Source of the DNA: Talinum fruticosum
Lineage: Eukaryota; Streptophyta; Magnoliopsida; Caryophyllales; Talinaceae
Assembly: GCA_021018815.1 (NCBI GenBank)
Contig: JAITYX010000125.1
Span: 868,001-932,000 of the forward strand
DNA: 64,000 nt
Direction of reading: 5' to 3'
Shown here: in pieces, positions 1-11,076 of the stretch
Position numbering within the stretch: the stretch's first letter is position 1
How the letters are laid out: each line of letters begins with the position of its first letter
Program-made: the position numbers and the translations under genes
The notes under the pieces: generated by a model
Told to the model about the DNA's origin: nothing
Database searches by the model: none
What the model saw: the letters and a program-made list of their open reading frames with translations, nothing else

Positions 1-299
1 GACTTATCTCCGATCCTAACCGGTAGGCGGATCATGCTTAGAGGATGCACTATCTCGCCCCCAAATCCAAGGATTGGATTTACAAGAGGATGAGGTTATG
101 AGGGGTATACTTCAATTGGTTTAAGCATTCCATGGTGATGATGTCCCCAGAGCTCCTCGTATCCACTAAGACCCTCCGGAATATGGTGTCCGAGATTTTC
201 AACGTGATGACCATGGGGTCGTCGTATGGGATGGCCATGCCTCTTAGGTCCTTATCTCCAAAAGTCATCGCGGGCACCTTTACGAGGCGGAGGTTGCCC
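1..299 (-). pseudogene. pro: retropepsin-like protease of gypsy element, partial
   Basis: The minus-strand frame 277-80 reads FGDKDLRGMAIPYDDPMVI and then the active-site segment RVLVDTRSSGDI. Aspartic proteases of this family normally carry D-T/S-G at this place (VDTGSS). Here Gly is replaced by Arg, which should inactivate the enzyme. A stop follows near residue 66. This protease normally cuts the Gag-Pol polyprotein inside the particle. The remainder of pol lies outside the window. Confidence 0.72.
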
Positions 300-2240
300 G
301 GTGATCAATACTTGTTGCAAGCTCCTCGGGTGAGCTTTCCAAGAGGAGGGGGTCACGCCCCGGCCAAGCCCCCAGAGATGGTGGCTACGATTCGGTGACA
401 TCCTCATCTTCATAACTCTTTTCCCCTTGCCTTGAGGAGTCTCCCTTAGCCCCATGGACAGCCTTCTTGAGAAAACGGTCGATTTCCCCATTATCGCCAA
501 TTCCCCAAGTGCCTTCTTCGGGGCTCGACACTCAGCAGATGTTGTACCCCGTTTGCTCATGGAACTCATAGTATTTGTTAGAGGCTCGTGCCCAGGCAGG
601 AATGGACATGGGTGGTGGCTTCTTGAGCATGGGGTGCCCTTTGATCTCCATCAAAATACTTTGTGGATCGGTGTTGAAGCGGTGGTTCACTTCGTTTTCT
701 CGGGGCTTCTTTTCATTTCAGGAATTAAACTTTCCTTCCCCTCCTTTTCTTCTTGCCTCCTCCCCGCTCTCTGCACATATCTCCGTGGCCTGGATGAGGT
801 CGGCCGCCTTCCGGAGCGCCTCTGCGAGAGTAGTCACCTTCCGTTTAGCGAGGGAAAACTTGAATCTTCCGCTCTTGAGTCCATTTAAGAAAAAGGTATA
901 GGCAACTCCATCTTGAAGGTCGGGGATGAGTACAGCCTTCCCGTGGAACCTCTACACATAATCCTTGAGAGTTTCGTTCCTCCCTTGTTTGATTTTTGAA
1001 AGATGGATGCTCGGTTTTCTTCGTTTGCAACTCGCGATGAATTGTGCAACAAACTTCTCACGAGTTCCTCGAAGGAAGAGATGCTTCCTTGAGGGAGACC
1101 ATTGAACCATTTCCGTGCGACCCCTTTCACTCGTGGCGGGAAGAATCGGCAGTAGTTTGCATCGTCTCTGTCTTGCACATACATATGGGACTTGTAGTAT
1201 GTTAGGTGGTCCTCGGGGTTAGTAGTGCCGTCGTACGGTTCGACGCTTGAGACTTTTATCTTCTTTATTCTGGGTGCATTCATGATCTTCTTTGAGAAGG
1301 GAGTGTTGAAAGTATGCTTGGGTCGGCCTCGAGTCGAGCTAGAGACAAGAACGGCGGGGTTGGTGGCGCGGAACTTCCACCGGGGAAGGACTCTTCCTCC
1401 TCTCGGATCAAGGAGGAGTATGCCCGGTCCTCTCCGACTTCTCGAGACCCTTCATAGCCGATTGCCCTTAGTACCTCTCCCTTGAGCGCTCGCGCTCTCG
1501 AACCACAAATTGTCCTTGGTTGTGTTTGAGAGCGTCGTAGGCTTGTTGAGACTCACGACCATGAGTAACCGATCGCACGGGGCTGGCTGTCCCTTTGCTC
1601 CCCGAGGTTTGGGCACTGCTTCGGTTCGGAGCATTGCCTTCAAACCAAGAGCGCCTGCTGTGGGTGGCGTAGGGGGTCGAAGTAGTGTGGGATGTGGTAA
1701 TATTTTCATTGGCTCTATGAAGAGCTCTCTTGGCTTCGATGATCCCCCTAGCGTCTCCCTCCTCATAGTGCCTCATTGGGGGCGCTTGGTCGCTCGAGGG
1801 CAAGTGCCATTAGGGCCTCGGTGGGCTGTGATGGAGCCGCGTGGGAGGGCATCCCGCCCGAGAAGTGGCTAACAGCTGACCTCCCTGGGGGTTGTGTCGT
1901 ACCCGGGAGTTGGGGCGTAGTGGAAGGGCATGATGGGCATGCACTCGCTCCGTGGTGGCTTGCACCTACTCTTGCACTTGTTGTGCGATAGTCGTTTTAA
2001 GGGTTTCTATTAAGTTCGAAGAGCCCTTAGGGTGACGTACCGTTCCGGTCGGGTGTGGCGGTTGTCGGTAGACCGGCCGAGACGATTCCGCATCCTCGGC
2101 TTGAGGAGCGTCGCGGGATTTGCCCCCGTAGGCATTGAATGATGAAGGTGAGGGACCGGTGGGTTGGTCGTGTTACGCGTCATCTTAGATCGAGATCAAG
2201 TGCCACTAACGACCATACGCTACCTTCCTCCCCACGTGAC
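300..2240 (-). pseudogene. gag: gag of Tat/Ogre-like gypsy element, broken
   Basis: Gag would form the retrotransposon particle. On the minus strand an open stretch at 1283-885 begins MNAPRIKKIKVSSVEPYDG and continues through RKWFNGLPQGSISSFEEL, the conserved core of plant Tat-type Gag. Upstream (about 1800-1450) is a charged N-terminal part rich in Arg, Ser and Glu. Downstream (about 890-300), in shifting frames, come the C-terminal features: KYYEFHEQTGYN, then a segment resembling KKALGELA and a FLKK-like stretch that precede protease in this group. At least three frame changes are needed to follow the protein, so it is a pseudogene. Plus-strand open frames here (for example 454-888) are antisense shadows. 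Confidence 0.72.
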
Positions 2241-2250
2241 GGCATCAAAC

Positions 2251-2828
2251 TGTTTCCGGAGAAAACCGAGTTGATGATGTGGATGTTGATTCGGAGAGAG
2301 GAAGGATTTACCGCTCCAGCTTCCGAGGACGTGGCATGATCGATCCGATTCAGTGTGGCGACCGCTTGAACCCGCAAAGGCGAAGCCTCGGGGGTGGATC
2401 TCGGGAACGCTCCTCCGACGCTCAAGTTAGTGATTGACTTGATTGAAGAGATCGAGGAAATCTTCCTCGATGTGTCTGGGGAATGCCTTGGGAGTTGAGA
2501 GATTATCCAAAGGTGGAAACTCTTGGGATGTGTGTTGGGAGCTTGAGAGCTTGAGAGCTTGAACATGTGATTGTGAGAAAAATGAGAATTGTGGAATGTG
2601 GAACATGCCCCATGGGGTTGGGAGTTGATGGGTATTTATAGGGAGATTTTAAAGGGGTAGCATGGTAATTCACCGTGATTTAGGGAAACCCTAACCCTAA
2701 TGGGCTTTGGGCTTTTACTTGGCCCGTTAAGGATTGGCTTGGGCCGATGTCTCCCTTATCCGACCGATTAGGCCCGATTGGCTGGTGATGTGGTGGGTGA
2801 GTTGGAATTTTCAGGAAATGCCCAAATC

Positions 2829-2829
<1 letters not shown>
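2251..2829 (-). repeat. 5' LTR of the left gypsy element
   Basis: In element orientation the repeat starts TGATTTGGGC at 2829 and ends CGGAAACA at 2251, so it has TG...CA ends. A TATA box (CTATAAATAC, near 2642-2633) sits where an LTR promoter would. Just inside the LTR (about 2250-2231) is a segment resembling the TTTGGCGCCGTCTGTGGG primer-site region of Tat elements, but altered. The length, about 579 bp, is read from these ends only, because the 3' LTR is outside the window. Confidence 0.55.

Positions 2830-2856
<27 letters not shown>
2829..2856. repeat. (AT)n microsatellite
   Basis: An uninterrupted TA dinucleotide tract directly at the right end of the gypsy LTR. If the element used a 5-bp target site, it was TATAT and cannot be distinguished from the tract. 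Confidence 0.9.
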
Positions 2857-2859
<3 letters not shown>

Positions 2860-2925
2860 AACTTAAAGTTTGGCTGATTCCTAAGTTAGTGGAGATAATT
2901 GCTTGAGATTGATTTCCTCTACGCT

Positions 2926-4270
2926 ATGGCTCGTTTGAACTTAGGCACAAGGAAAACAAAGCAGAGAAAGCAATTTGCAAGTTTGGTCTTATTTTGGTTG
3001 GAAATTTTAAATGTCATTGATCTGGTTTTTTCAAATTGTTTGTCATATCTTGAAGTACCATAATGAAAAGTACTCTTTAAAGAAGTCATATTCTTTGTCG
3101 GAGTAAACAAATTAGAGAATTGACTATGTAAATGGCTTTATTCGTGAGAGTGATAGGAAATGCATTGACCATCTTAGAATGGATAGGCATACTTTCTTTA
3201 ATGTAGTATGCTAAGAACAATAGGGAAGTTGGATGATAGCAAATATGTCCCATTGGAAGAGCAAGTGGCTTTATTTCTAAATATTCTTATCATACAAAAA
3301 ATCGGATTGTTCATAATGCATTTAAGTGGTCGGGGTAGACTATCGGTGAGTATTTTAACAAGGTGTTGAAGGGCGTTATAAGATTACAGAGTGTGTTACT
3401 AAAAAATCGGAGCCTATTGAAGAGCACTCTAGAGATGAAAGATGGAAATGTTCAAGGTATAAATTATACCTAGTAATTCTTTTAACAATTATTTTCTTAT
3501 GAGATGTTTTTTCTCTTGAGTGTTAAATTAACTTAGTGATATTGTCTTGGATCTTAGAATTGCATTGGTGCTTTAGATGGAACATATATAAAGATGAGGG
3601 TGCTGGAAGTGGACGAGGCTAGATATCAAAATCTTAAGGGTCAAAAATCCATGAATTTGTTACCTCCTTGTTCACATGACATGCAATTTATATATGTTCT
3701 ATCGGGTTAGGAGGGATCTGCAATCGATAGCAGAGTTCTTGGGATGTGGTTAGTCGAAGAGATGGGTTGAAAGTCACACACGGTAAGAAGGTAATTCCTT
3801 AAAATAATCCCTTTTTTTCAAAAGTAGTTTAGGAGTTAATATTTTAACTTTTCTTTATATATTATAGGACAATATTTCCTTGTGGATGCGAGTTTTATTA
3901 ACTCGGAAGGCTTCCTTGCCCCTTATAGAGGACAAAGATACCACTTAAACGAATGGAGAGATGGTTTCCGACTAACAACTCCAAAAGAGTTATTTAATAT
4001 GAAGCATTAATTTGCTAGGAATGTAATAGAGAGATGTTTTGGCATACTGAAGATACATTGGGCTATTCTTAGGAATCCCCCATTTTATCCCATCCGCACG
4101 GTGAATAGAATTGTCATGGCTTGTTGCCTTCTTCATAATCTTATTAGAAGAGAGATGGCTATAGATCCTATGGAAGAATATTATGATATGACGGCACCAA
4201 GGCGGCAAAGGAGAGATGAAGATCATATAGATGTTATTGAATTTTCGAGATGAATAGAAGGATAAGCGCG
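2926..4270 (+). pseudogene. PIF/Harbinger DDE transposase (HARBI1/ALP1-like), decayed
   Basis: In an active element this nuclease would cut and join transposon ends. Translation from the ATG at 2926 (MARLNLGTRKTKQRKQ) is followed, with several frame changes, by a helical N-terminal part containing KYVPLEEQVALFLNIL. The catalytic DDE domain follows. The first Asp is in NCIGALDGTYIKM (about 3560-3600). The second is in a GSAIDSRVL motif near 3715-3745, after a stop. The Glu is in FARNVIERCFGILK near 4012-4060, followed by the usual ending CLLHNLIRREM. An intron seems to separate the N-terminal part from the DDE part (about 3455-3550). Stops and frameshifts show it is no longer functional. The Myb-like partner lies downstream. 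Confidence 0.85.
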
Positions 4271-4734
4271 ACCGGTTGGCTAAAGATATGCTTAATAGAT
4301 GGGGAACAAGCGAAAGAAGAAGAAGAAGAAGACAGAGATAATCTACTTGTTTTTCTTGTTTTAATTATTGTTTAGTGGAGTATTTGTAATTTAGAATTAT
4401 GCTCCTTGGATTTATTGTTGACAATTTTATTTAACATTGAGTGGTTTCCGTTTTGGTTTCTATTTCGGTTTCGGTTATGGTTAAAGTTTCGGTTTTTGTT
4501 TTTGATTTGCTTCTACTTCGCGTTTTGACTTACGCTTCGTTTTTTTTCCCTGCTACGCTCTTGTTTTTTCCCGCTTACGCTCTTGTTTTTTCCGACTTCG
4601 CAACTTGTTCATTTTTTCTACTTCGGTTTGTTTTTTTTTCCTGTTTTTGGTTCTGTTTTATTTTTGCTTCTACTGCTGCCAATCTTCTTCTACATAGACT
4701 TTTGTTTCTTTGTGAGCTTTAGGTGCCTCCAACC
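4271..4734. other. intergenic part of Harbinger element, pyrimidine-rich
   Basis: Between the two Harbinger genes is a T-rich stretch with repeated GGTTTCGGTTT-like phrases (4441-4560) and a run of TTC/CTT. It lies where the leader of the second gene would be. The open frames across it are low-complexity (Phe, Val, Leu) and I do not regard them as genes. Confidence 0.5.
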
Positions 4735-6237
4735 ATCAATGGCTTCTTTAAAAGATCGTGGGCCGGGAAAAATAAAAGAAAGTGGACTTATTGAGGTTCT
4801 TAAGGATCTTGTCGGTGGTGGAACATCATTCAAAGCCAACAATGGCTTCAAACCGGGTTTTTAAATACGGTGGCAAAGAAACTTATGGCCAAACTACCGA
4901 AGTCAAATCTGAAAGCTCAACCACATGTGCATTCACGACTTCGACGCTTTAAAGGCATATATACTATTATACATAATATGGTAATCGAAGTTGTACAAGT
5001 GGATTTGGATGGGACACGAAAACAAAATTAGTGGTAGCCGAGAGAGAAGTCCGGAAAACTTATTTAAAGGTAAGTTGTTTGGTTTCAACTTACGCCTCTT
5101 TTTAGAAAAAGTGGAATTTAGAAAATGTAACTTCTAGTCTTAGCCTGATGAACTTGTCTTTGTTGCATATGATGTTTATCCTTTGTTGCATATGGCATTG
5201 AATCAAGAATCCATGACTTTTGTTTGGCTTATGAGTTGGAAGTGGTTGAAACTTTTAGTTCTTACTATGAAACTTTTGGCTCTTCTTGGAAGTGGTTTAA
5301 AATTACACCGATGATGAGCTTCTTGTGTCGATGGCAGCTTCATGATTTATAATAGCTGGACACATTTAGATAATGCAAGGCATATTTATATAATCTAGAT
5401 TGCCATATTTATATCTCGCATCTCTCTGTAGTACAATTGTGTGTACCCTGCGGTTGTATTGTAGGTAATGCAAGGCATACTTAGTCCGAGAGTTTTGGTG
5501 GTGTTAAGCAGAATTGATAATTCTCTTCATGACTATTGTGATCATAACTGCAATATTTTTTCCTAATATCTTGAGATGGCCTTGTGTTCTCGGCCTGATT
5601 TTGAGAGCTATGACTAGGAGCTAAATGCTTATGTGTACTTTTTTTGTGTTATTTTTAGTCAATTATTGTGTGCCTATCTCTCTGTTAGGATCCATGCTTA
5701 TAGAATATGATGAAACATTGTTACCATGTGTGCACATTGATTTGGTTATATGTCTTTTTGTTTCTAATGTAGCATCACCCTAAAGCTACTGATTGGAAAG
5801 GTAAACCATGCTTGTACTATGAGGATTTGTGCATAATCTTTGGTAAGGATCGTGCTTCGGGAAAAGATGCTCAAGGCCCTGAAGAAATGGAAAAAGAAGT
5901 TAATTAAGAGGAAGAAAATGAGGAGTCAAGTAAGAAAGATGAACTTGAATCATCATCAACTCAAGAGCCTTCTAGGGTTGAAGCAAGTTTCGGGAAGTCT
6001 AGGAACTTAGGAAAACGGGTTAGAACTTCGATAACTTGATTAGAGGATTGTCGGAAGTTGCTTCTATTCTTGGGAGAGAGATAAGGGCTATAAGTAGTGA
6101 AATCTATCGAGCAATTGGCTTTGAGGTCGAGTTAAGGGAGAAACGCTCCAAATTGAATGAATAGTTGGTCAAGTTGGAGTTGATGATAATGGAGAGGCAT
6201 CGAGTAGCAAGAAAAATTACATCCGAGCCTAAGACTA
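4735..6237 (+). pseudogene. Harbinger ORF1: Myb/SANT-like DNA-binding protein, 5' part
   Basis: In PIF/Harbinger elements a second protein with a Myb/SANT (trihelix-like) domain binds the ends and brings the transposase to the nucleus. Here 4740-4870 encodes LIEVLKDLVGGGTSFKANN followed by GFKPGF, the start of that domain. Further domain pieces follow in other frames to about 5070. After an intron-like gap, 5772-5910 encodes HPKATDWKGKPCLYYEDLC and FGKDRASGKDAQGPEEMEK. A Glu/Ser-rich linker and a helical C-terminal part run to 6237 (ERHRVARKITSEPKT). The gene is cut there by a copia LTR; its last codons are at 24631-24702. Confidence 0.8.
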
Positions 6238-6256
6238 TGAAGGTTTGCTCCTGGAA
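6238..6256 (-). repeat. left tip of interrupted solo copia LTR
   Basis: TGAAGGTTTGCTCCTGGAA matches the start, on the plus strand, of the copia LTR family seen complete at 9511 and 57561. The five bases before it (GACTA, 6233-6237) nearly match the five after the other end of this LTR (AACTA, 24626-24630). The gypsy element begins at 6257, so this tip belongs with 23169-24625. Confidence 0.8.
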
Positions 6257-6689
6257 TGTAAGACCTGTAATTTTGGGTTAGGTAGTTATATAAGTTAAAT
6301 TAATTATATTTAGCCTTAATTAATTAAAGTAGGTTGAATAGTAAAATATCTACGAGGATATATATATTCGTGAATTTATTTGAGCAAATTGTTATTAGTT
6401 TGTGTAACTATTATTAGTGAAGCGTATTAATTCCTTCCTTTGAATCTTCCGCCCGAACTAGTTAAATAGAACTCGATACCACTTATGCCACTTACTTAGG
6501 TTTAACCTAAGTGATGCTTAACAAAAAGGGGGGAGAGAGAAAGAGATAATGAAGGAGGAGATTACATGGGCTAAGAAAGGGATTAGTGTAAAGTTAAGGT
6601 GTCTTGGCGTTATCCGATGAAGCCGACAAAAAGGAAAAGAGGAAATTAAGTGAAAAGGGAGGAAAGAGGGCTAGGGGCAGCCGAAGCGA

Positions 6690-7193
6690 AAAGAAGAGCA
6701 GGAATAGAGGGAGAGGGGAGGTGGAAATGGAGGACGAAACAGAGCACAAAGGGAAAGGGAGAGAGCACGAGAGCTAGGAGGCCGGTGGTCCGTGGCCCAC
6801 CTGAACGGTGAGAACGCCGCGGCCGGTGAGCACGAGGAGGGAGATGACTCGGACCCGAAACGGAGCGAGAGGAGGAAAGCGCAAGAGACCGAGGGCTCGT
6901 GCAAGAGGAAGAAAGAAAGAAAAAGAGGCCCGCTAGAGCGACGAGAGCGGTCGTCGGCGAGTAAGAAAGCACCGATGAGCGAGAGTCCGAGAAAGAGTGA
7001 AAGAATGAGAAGGAAAGAAAGCGAACGTGAAGGAACGAGAGATAAGAAAAGGCGAGAGACTCGACTAGAACAGGGAAAGAACAGGAACGACGAGAGGGAG
7101 ACGAGGCCAGCGAGTCAAGTAAAGGTGGCCGGCGAGCAAGGGAGCAACGTCGACCGGCGAATAGAGGGGAAACGGCGGACGAGCGAGACTTAG
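6690..7193. repeat. purine-rich LTR block, copy 1
   Basis: A G+A-rich block of about 500 bp that recurs at 9131-9510 and, beyond a solo LTR, at 11077-11190. The shared sequence begins GGAATAGAGGGAGAGGGGAGG and ends near GGCGGACGAGCGAGACT. To the left of the repeat (to about 6660) and to the right (7194 on) the copies diverge. Large Ser/Arg/Leu-rich open frames on both strands result from the skewed composition and are not called as genes. Confidence 0.8.
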
Positions 7194-9130
7194 TTGAATT
7201 ATACATGTGGTATTAAGTGTAACCTTTAACCCGTAAGCATTTACCTCATCGACTTAGTTGAATTAGTTGGATCGTAACTCCTTGTTAAGGTGATATGTGG
7301 TTGACTTATGTGTGCTAAGTATGTGACTGAGTGTGGCTGAATTTTATTTTGGTTCCGTTATTCATTGGTTTTGTGGTGTGACTTCGAATCATTAGTTGAC
7401 TTAGGAATCCTACCTCTAAGAAGCATACGAATATTCAATTATGTATTGGGTGTTTATATATTTATTTCCAAGGAGTTTAGAGAATGCATAATTGATCTTA
7501 GATGGGAAAAGAAAAGACATACGATACACTAGCATAAGTGAAGCATTTATTGGAGACTCCGACCTCGTTTGTTGATTTAGGTATAGAGGCTGCCTTTTGG
7601 GAGTTGTCGGTAAGGAATGAATTGAAATGTCATATTGTTGGATAGGATATGGCTGAGCACCCCGAGTGTTGAGGGATACTTGCATATATTTACGGACATA
7701 CTCATAGGTGGGTACTTTTGGAAGTTATAAATGAGAATAAGAGGCTATGGAGAGGAAAATCAATGGGAAATACAACATGAGAGGTTCGTTGTATCATCGG
7801 TTGAATTGGCTTTTCTTAATAGTAATATTTGGGTCCATAATCGAAATGTCAAACTTGGCATTTTGTTTGAAGTGCATATTCATTCGGATGTGTTGGAAGG
7901 TATCTTTGGGTACATTTGGGAGCCATTTTGGAGAAACAGATTGATTTAGGGATTTTCTCTATTTCCATCTAAGTTTTGGATCGACCAAACATAGGATGCA
8001 ATGGTTATGGAAAACCATCTATGAGTTTCAGTTTGAGAAGCTTGTGAGAAAGGTCTAAAATAAGCCGAGTATGAGGTTAGAAGAAGTTATGTGAATCACA
8101 TTGAAGGTTGTGCTTTCCACCATTTTGAGTTCTTTTGATTTAACTATCTCACCAAGAGGAATTGATTGATGAATGTTGGAATCATGCCCTCCAAGCACTT
8201 TGAGTTTATATGTGGCAATTCTTTGAGAGTAATCTAAACGTCATAAATCGTTTGGAAGTAGTTCCTTGGGATCTTTATAAACCTTGGGCATTGATAACAA
8301 TCTTGTAGGTTGAGTGCCTCGTTTACAAAGGAATTGTAGAAGTTGTTCTATCACTCCAATACTTCATTTGGACACCATTGTGTTTATTAATGCTCATTGG
8401 AGTGACTATAAGTTACTTGGGAGCGAGATACTTTAAGTTTTACATAAGGATCGTAGGTTTCATCTTAATTCCCATAGAGGTGAAAGAATAACATGAGGAA
8501 TGCCTACTACCTATTGTAGTTATCATGCGTTGCTTAAGGATCTTATTGTGCAAGATATGATCACATATAGTTTGGTTGCCTCTAAATTCGACTTGGTTTC
8601 AATTCCGAGCATTTTGATTATACTTTCAAGCTTTGTCTACTTCCTTTTTGATGTTACTTGCCTAGTATGTGTGTCATTCTTACCGTTTTGACCGAGTGAT
8701 GCATCATAGATAATTTGTTAAACTAGCCCATCGAGCTAGCTTGGCCATAAAGTCTGCTTAGTTTGTGGAGGATAAGGAACTAAAGGGTGGTGTGAGATAT
8801 TTGAACTATATGTGTGCCAAGTTAATGTGTTGATTGCGTAAGTATTTGGTGGAGACATTAGTATTCAATTTAAAAACAAGTGGTTGAATCATTCTAAGCT
8901 AACTATTTGCCCTTTTTTTGGTGCGACTTGCTCCTTAGCGCCTTGTATTAAGTGAGCAGACATACTGAAATGATGGTAGAAGGGAGGCTGGAACTCATTA
9001 ACCCATAGAGACTCCCTAAGGAATTCCACTAACCGTGGTTGTCCGATTGAGTTTCCTCCCATGTTAAGTATACTAGTGTGCCTCATGTATATGTGATTAT
9101 ACCTTACGTATCTTAGATAGCATTTGAAGA
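7194..9130. other. internal region of gypsy element, no recognisable gene
   Basis: AT-rich sequence between the two LTR-type blocks. Short open frames (for example 7731-7949 and 8500-8691) do not resemble gag, protease, reverse transcriptase or integrase. It may be what remains of the internal region or diverged LTR sequence. Confidence 0.4.
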
Positions 9131-9510
9131 GGAGGAATAGAGGGAGAGGGGAGGCGGAAATGGAGGACGAAACAGAGCACAAAGGGACAGGGAGAGAGCA
9201 CGAGAGCTAGGAGGCTGGTGGTCCGTGGCCCGCCTGAACGGCAAGAATGTCGCGGCCGGTGAGCATAAGGAGGGAGAAGACCGAACCCGAAACGAAGTAG
9301 AGGAGGAAAGTTCAAGAGACCAAGGGCTCGAGCAAGAGAAAGGAAGAAAGAAAAACAAGCCCGCTAGTGGCGACAGAGCAGCTGGCCGTCGGCAAGCAAG
9401 AAAGCACCGGCGAGTGAGAGTCCGAGCAAGAGTGAAAGAGCGAGAAGGAGAGATGGCGAAAGCGAGGGAATAGAGATAAGAAAGGGTGAGAGACTCGACT
9501 AGAACAGGGG
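9131..9510. repeat. purine-rich LTR block, copy 2, left part
   Basis: Second copy of the block at 6690-7193, matching up to CTCGACTAGAACAGGG. It is interrupted here by a solo copia LTR and continues at 11077-11190. Confidence 0.8.
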
Positions 9511-11071
9511 TGAAGGTTTACTCTCGGAGAAGCTAAGTCACCCTAGAGGGGGTGAATAGGGTGATGAGGAAATTCACTCGAGTTAAACACTAGATATGAC
9601 TTTGAGGAGAATGTGAGTTAGGAATGAACTCGGAAAAACACTAACTTAGAGTTAAGAAGAAGATGAAGATACTGATTAGACAGAACTTTAAATTTGTCTT
9701 AGTCTAGATTGGACTCGGAAAAGTATCAACTCGAAATTACGTGGAAACCCTCCTGGGGCGAGAAAACCACGGACCGTGCTAATCCAAGCACCAAGTCAAA
9801 TCCACTATTTTGAATCCACAAAATACGGTAGAATGACTCAACCAGAGTTGCTCCCTTAGACAACTCCTTACAAGTTTTTCCTAGACTTAGAAATTCCCTT
9901 ATCCGATCTAGTACTTCCTAACCGAGATAACCTTTACAGCTATGGACAAGCTGAGCTGAGTTAACCCCAACTCGGTCAAGGGACCTTACTCGGAAAGTAA
10001 GAATAAGTGTTTGTAACATATTACAAGACCTTACAACTCGGAGAATATTAATTATAGAGTTGGAGTTATAAGTAGAATATTGAGTATGAATACAAAGACT
10101 TTTGCTTAAGAATGTGTTTTGAAAATTGGTTCAACAATCTTTAAGTCTTGAGAGTTGGCTTCTATTTATATATGACCAAGCAGATTAGCCGTTGTGACTA
10201 TCTTCGACTAGAAGTCCTTTGTGACCGTTACAATGGATTTTCCGAGTCACTCGGAAAATATCCGTTGAGGTGTGAATGTTGGGCAACGGCTCTTGACTCC
10301 TTTGGAAGTCCCAATTCACTGGTGGTGTCTTGAAAAGTAAGGTGGAAACCACCGTTAAGCTTAGCGTTGCGGATTTCCAGTTTGGAAACAGACAACCCCG
10401 ACACGATGTCCGGGCCTTAGTGAGAAGTGGAAAAAGCCTTGTCTGCTGGTGATTTGACGTTTTGAAGCCGGTTACTTTTGTAATTCAAAAATAGGATAGC
10501 CTCGTTTGAATAACCTACAAAAGTAAATCAATTTGGTTCTCAAAGTATCCGAGTTAAAAAGAAAAAGTGCATAATTATCCGAGTTAAAAAGGAATGGAAT
10601 TTTCCGAGTCTAATATCCATGAGACTAAAAATCCATCCGAGTCGATGTAAAAGAGAATCAAGTCAAATAAAGAATATCGAGTAGAGAGACTTGATTTAGA
10701 CAAAGCAAAGTTTAAACAAAATATGCTAACTTAGAAGAATGAATTAACATGATAATTCTTTGAACATGAAGTCGGATCCGAGTTTATACACGTTATAGTA
10801 AATGTTTGAACATGCGATATATTTGAGTGTTGGCTGAGTGACTCGGACCGAGTGTGTAAAAGGCATGTAAGAGTATGCTTTCCGAGTCGATCGAAGCAAA
10901 TGAAAATGAATGCAATAGATTTTGTAACACTCGGAAAAGATGTTATATCACTCGGAAAAGTTTCTAAGGAACATAGAATGACTTGTAATCAAAACCTTAT
11001 GAGAGCCGAAGTCTTATACTTGATTCTTTGATGGAACTCGGAATGATGTCTATGTAAAGTCCGAGTCTTCA
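9511..11071 (-). repeat. solo LTR of SIRE-like copia family (copy A)
   Basis: The repeat starts TGAAGGTTTACTC and ends GAGTCTTCA on the plus strand, 1561 bp, flanked by perfect AGGGG duplications (9506-9510 and 11072-11076). Its sense strand is the minus strand, since the same LTR precedes a minus-strand copia element at 19764 and carries a TATA-like CTATAAATAG in that direction (the copy here reads ATATAAATAG, near 10165-10175). No internal copia sequence is attached, so it is a solo LTR left by recombination. Without it the surrounding purine-rich block is continuous with its other copy. Confidence 0.9.
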
Positions 11072-11076
11072 AGGGG

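Larger units (their letters stand above)
1..2829 (-). mobile_element. Ty3/gypsy retrotransposon, Tat/Ogre-like, 5' part
   Basis: This is the 5' part of a Ty3/gypsy element read on the minus strand: LTR (2251-2829), leader, gag, then protease, running off the left edge of the window. The order and the gag and protease sequences resemble the plant Tat/Ogre/Retand group of non-chromoviral gypsy elements. The coding parts carry stops and frameshifts, so this copy looks dead. The reverse transcriptase and the 3' LTR would lie left of base 1. Directly beyond the LTR are an AT dinucleotide run and then a Harbinger transposase gene, so the element may have inserted into the Harbinger 5' flank; the opposite flank is not visible. 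Confidence 0.75.

Noticed and set aside
454..888. 144-codon plus-strand open frame
   Set aside because: It is antisense to gypsy gag, which is recognisable on the minus strand.
6646..7206. 186-codon Ser/Arg/Leu-rich open frame on the minus strand
   Set aside because: It lies entirely in the purine-rich LTR block; the second copy of the block does not preserve the same frame, and both strands are open because of composition.
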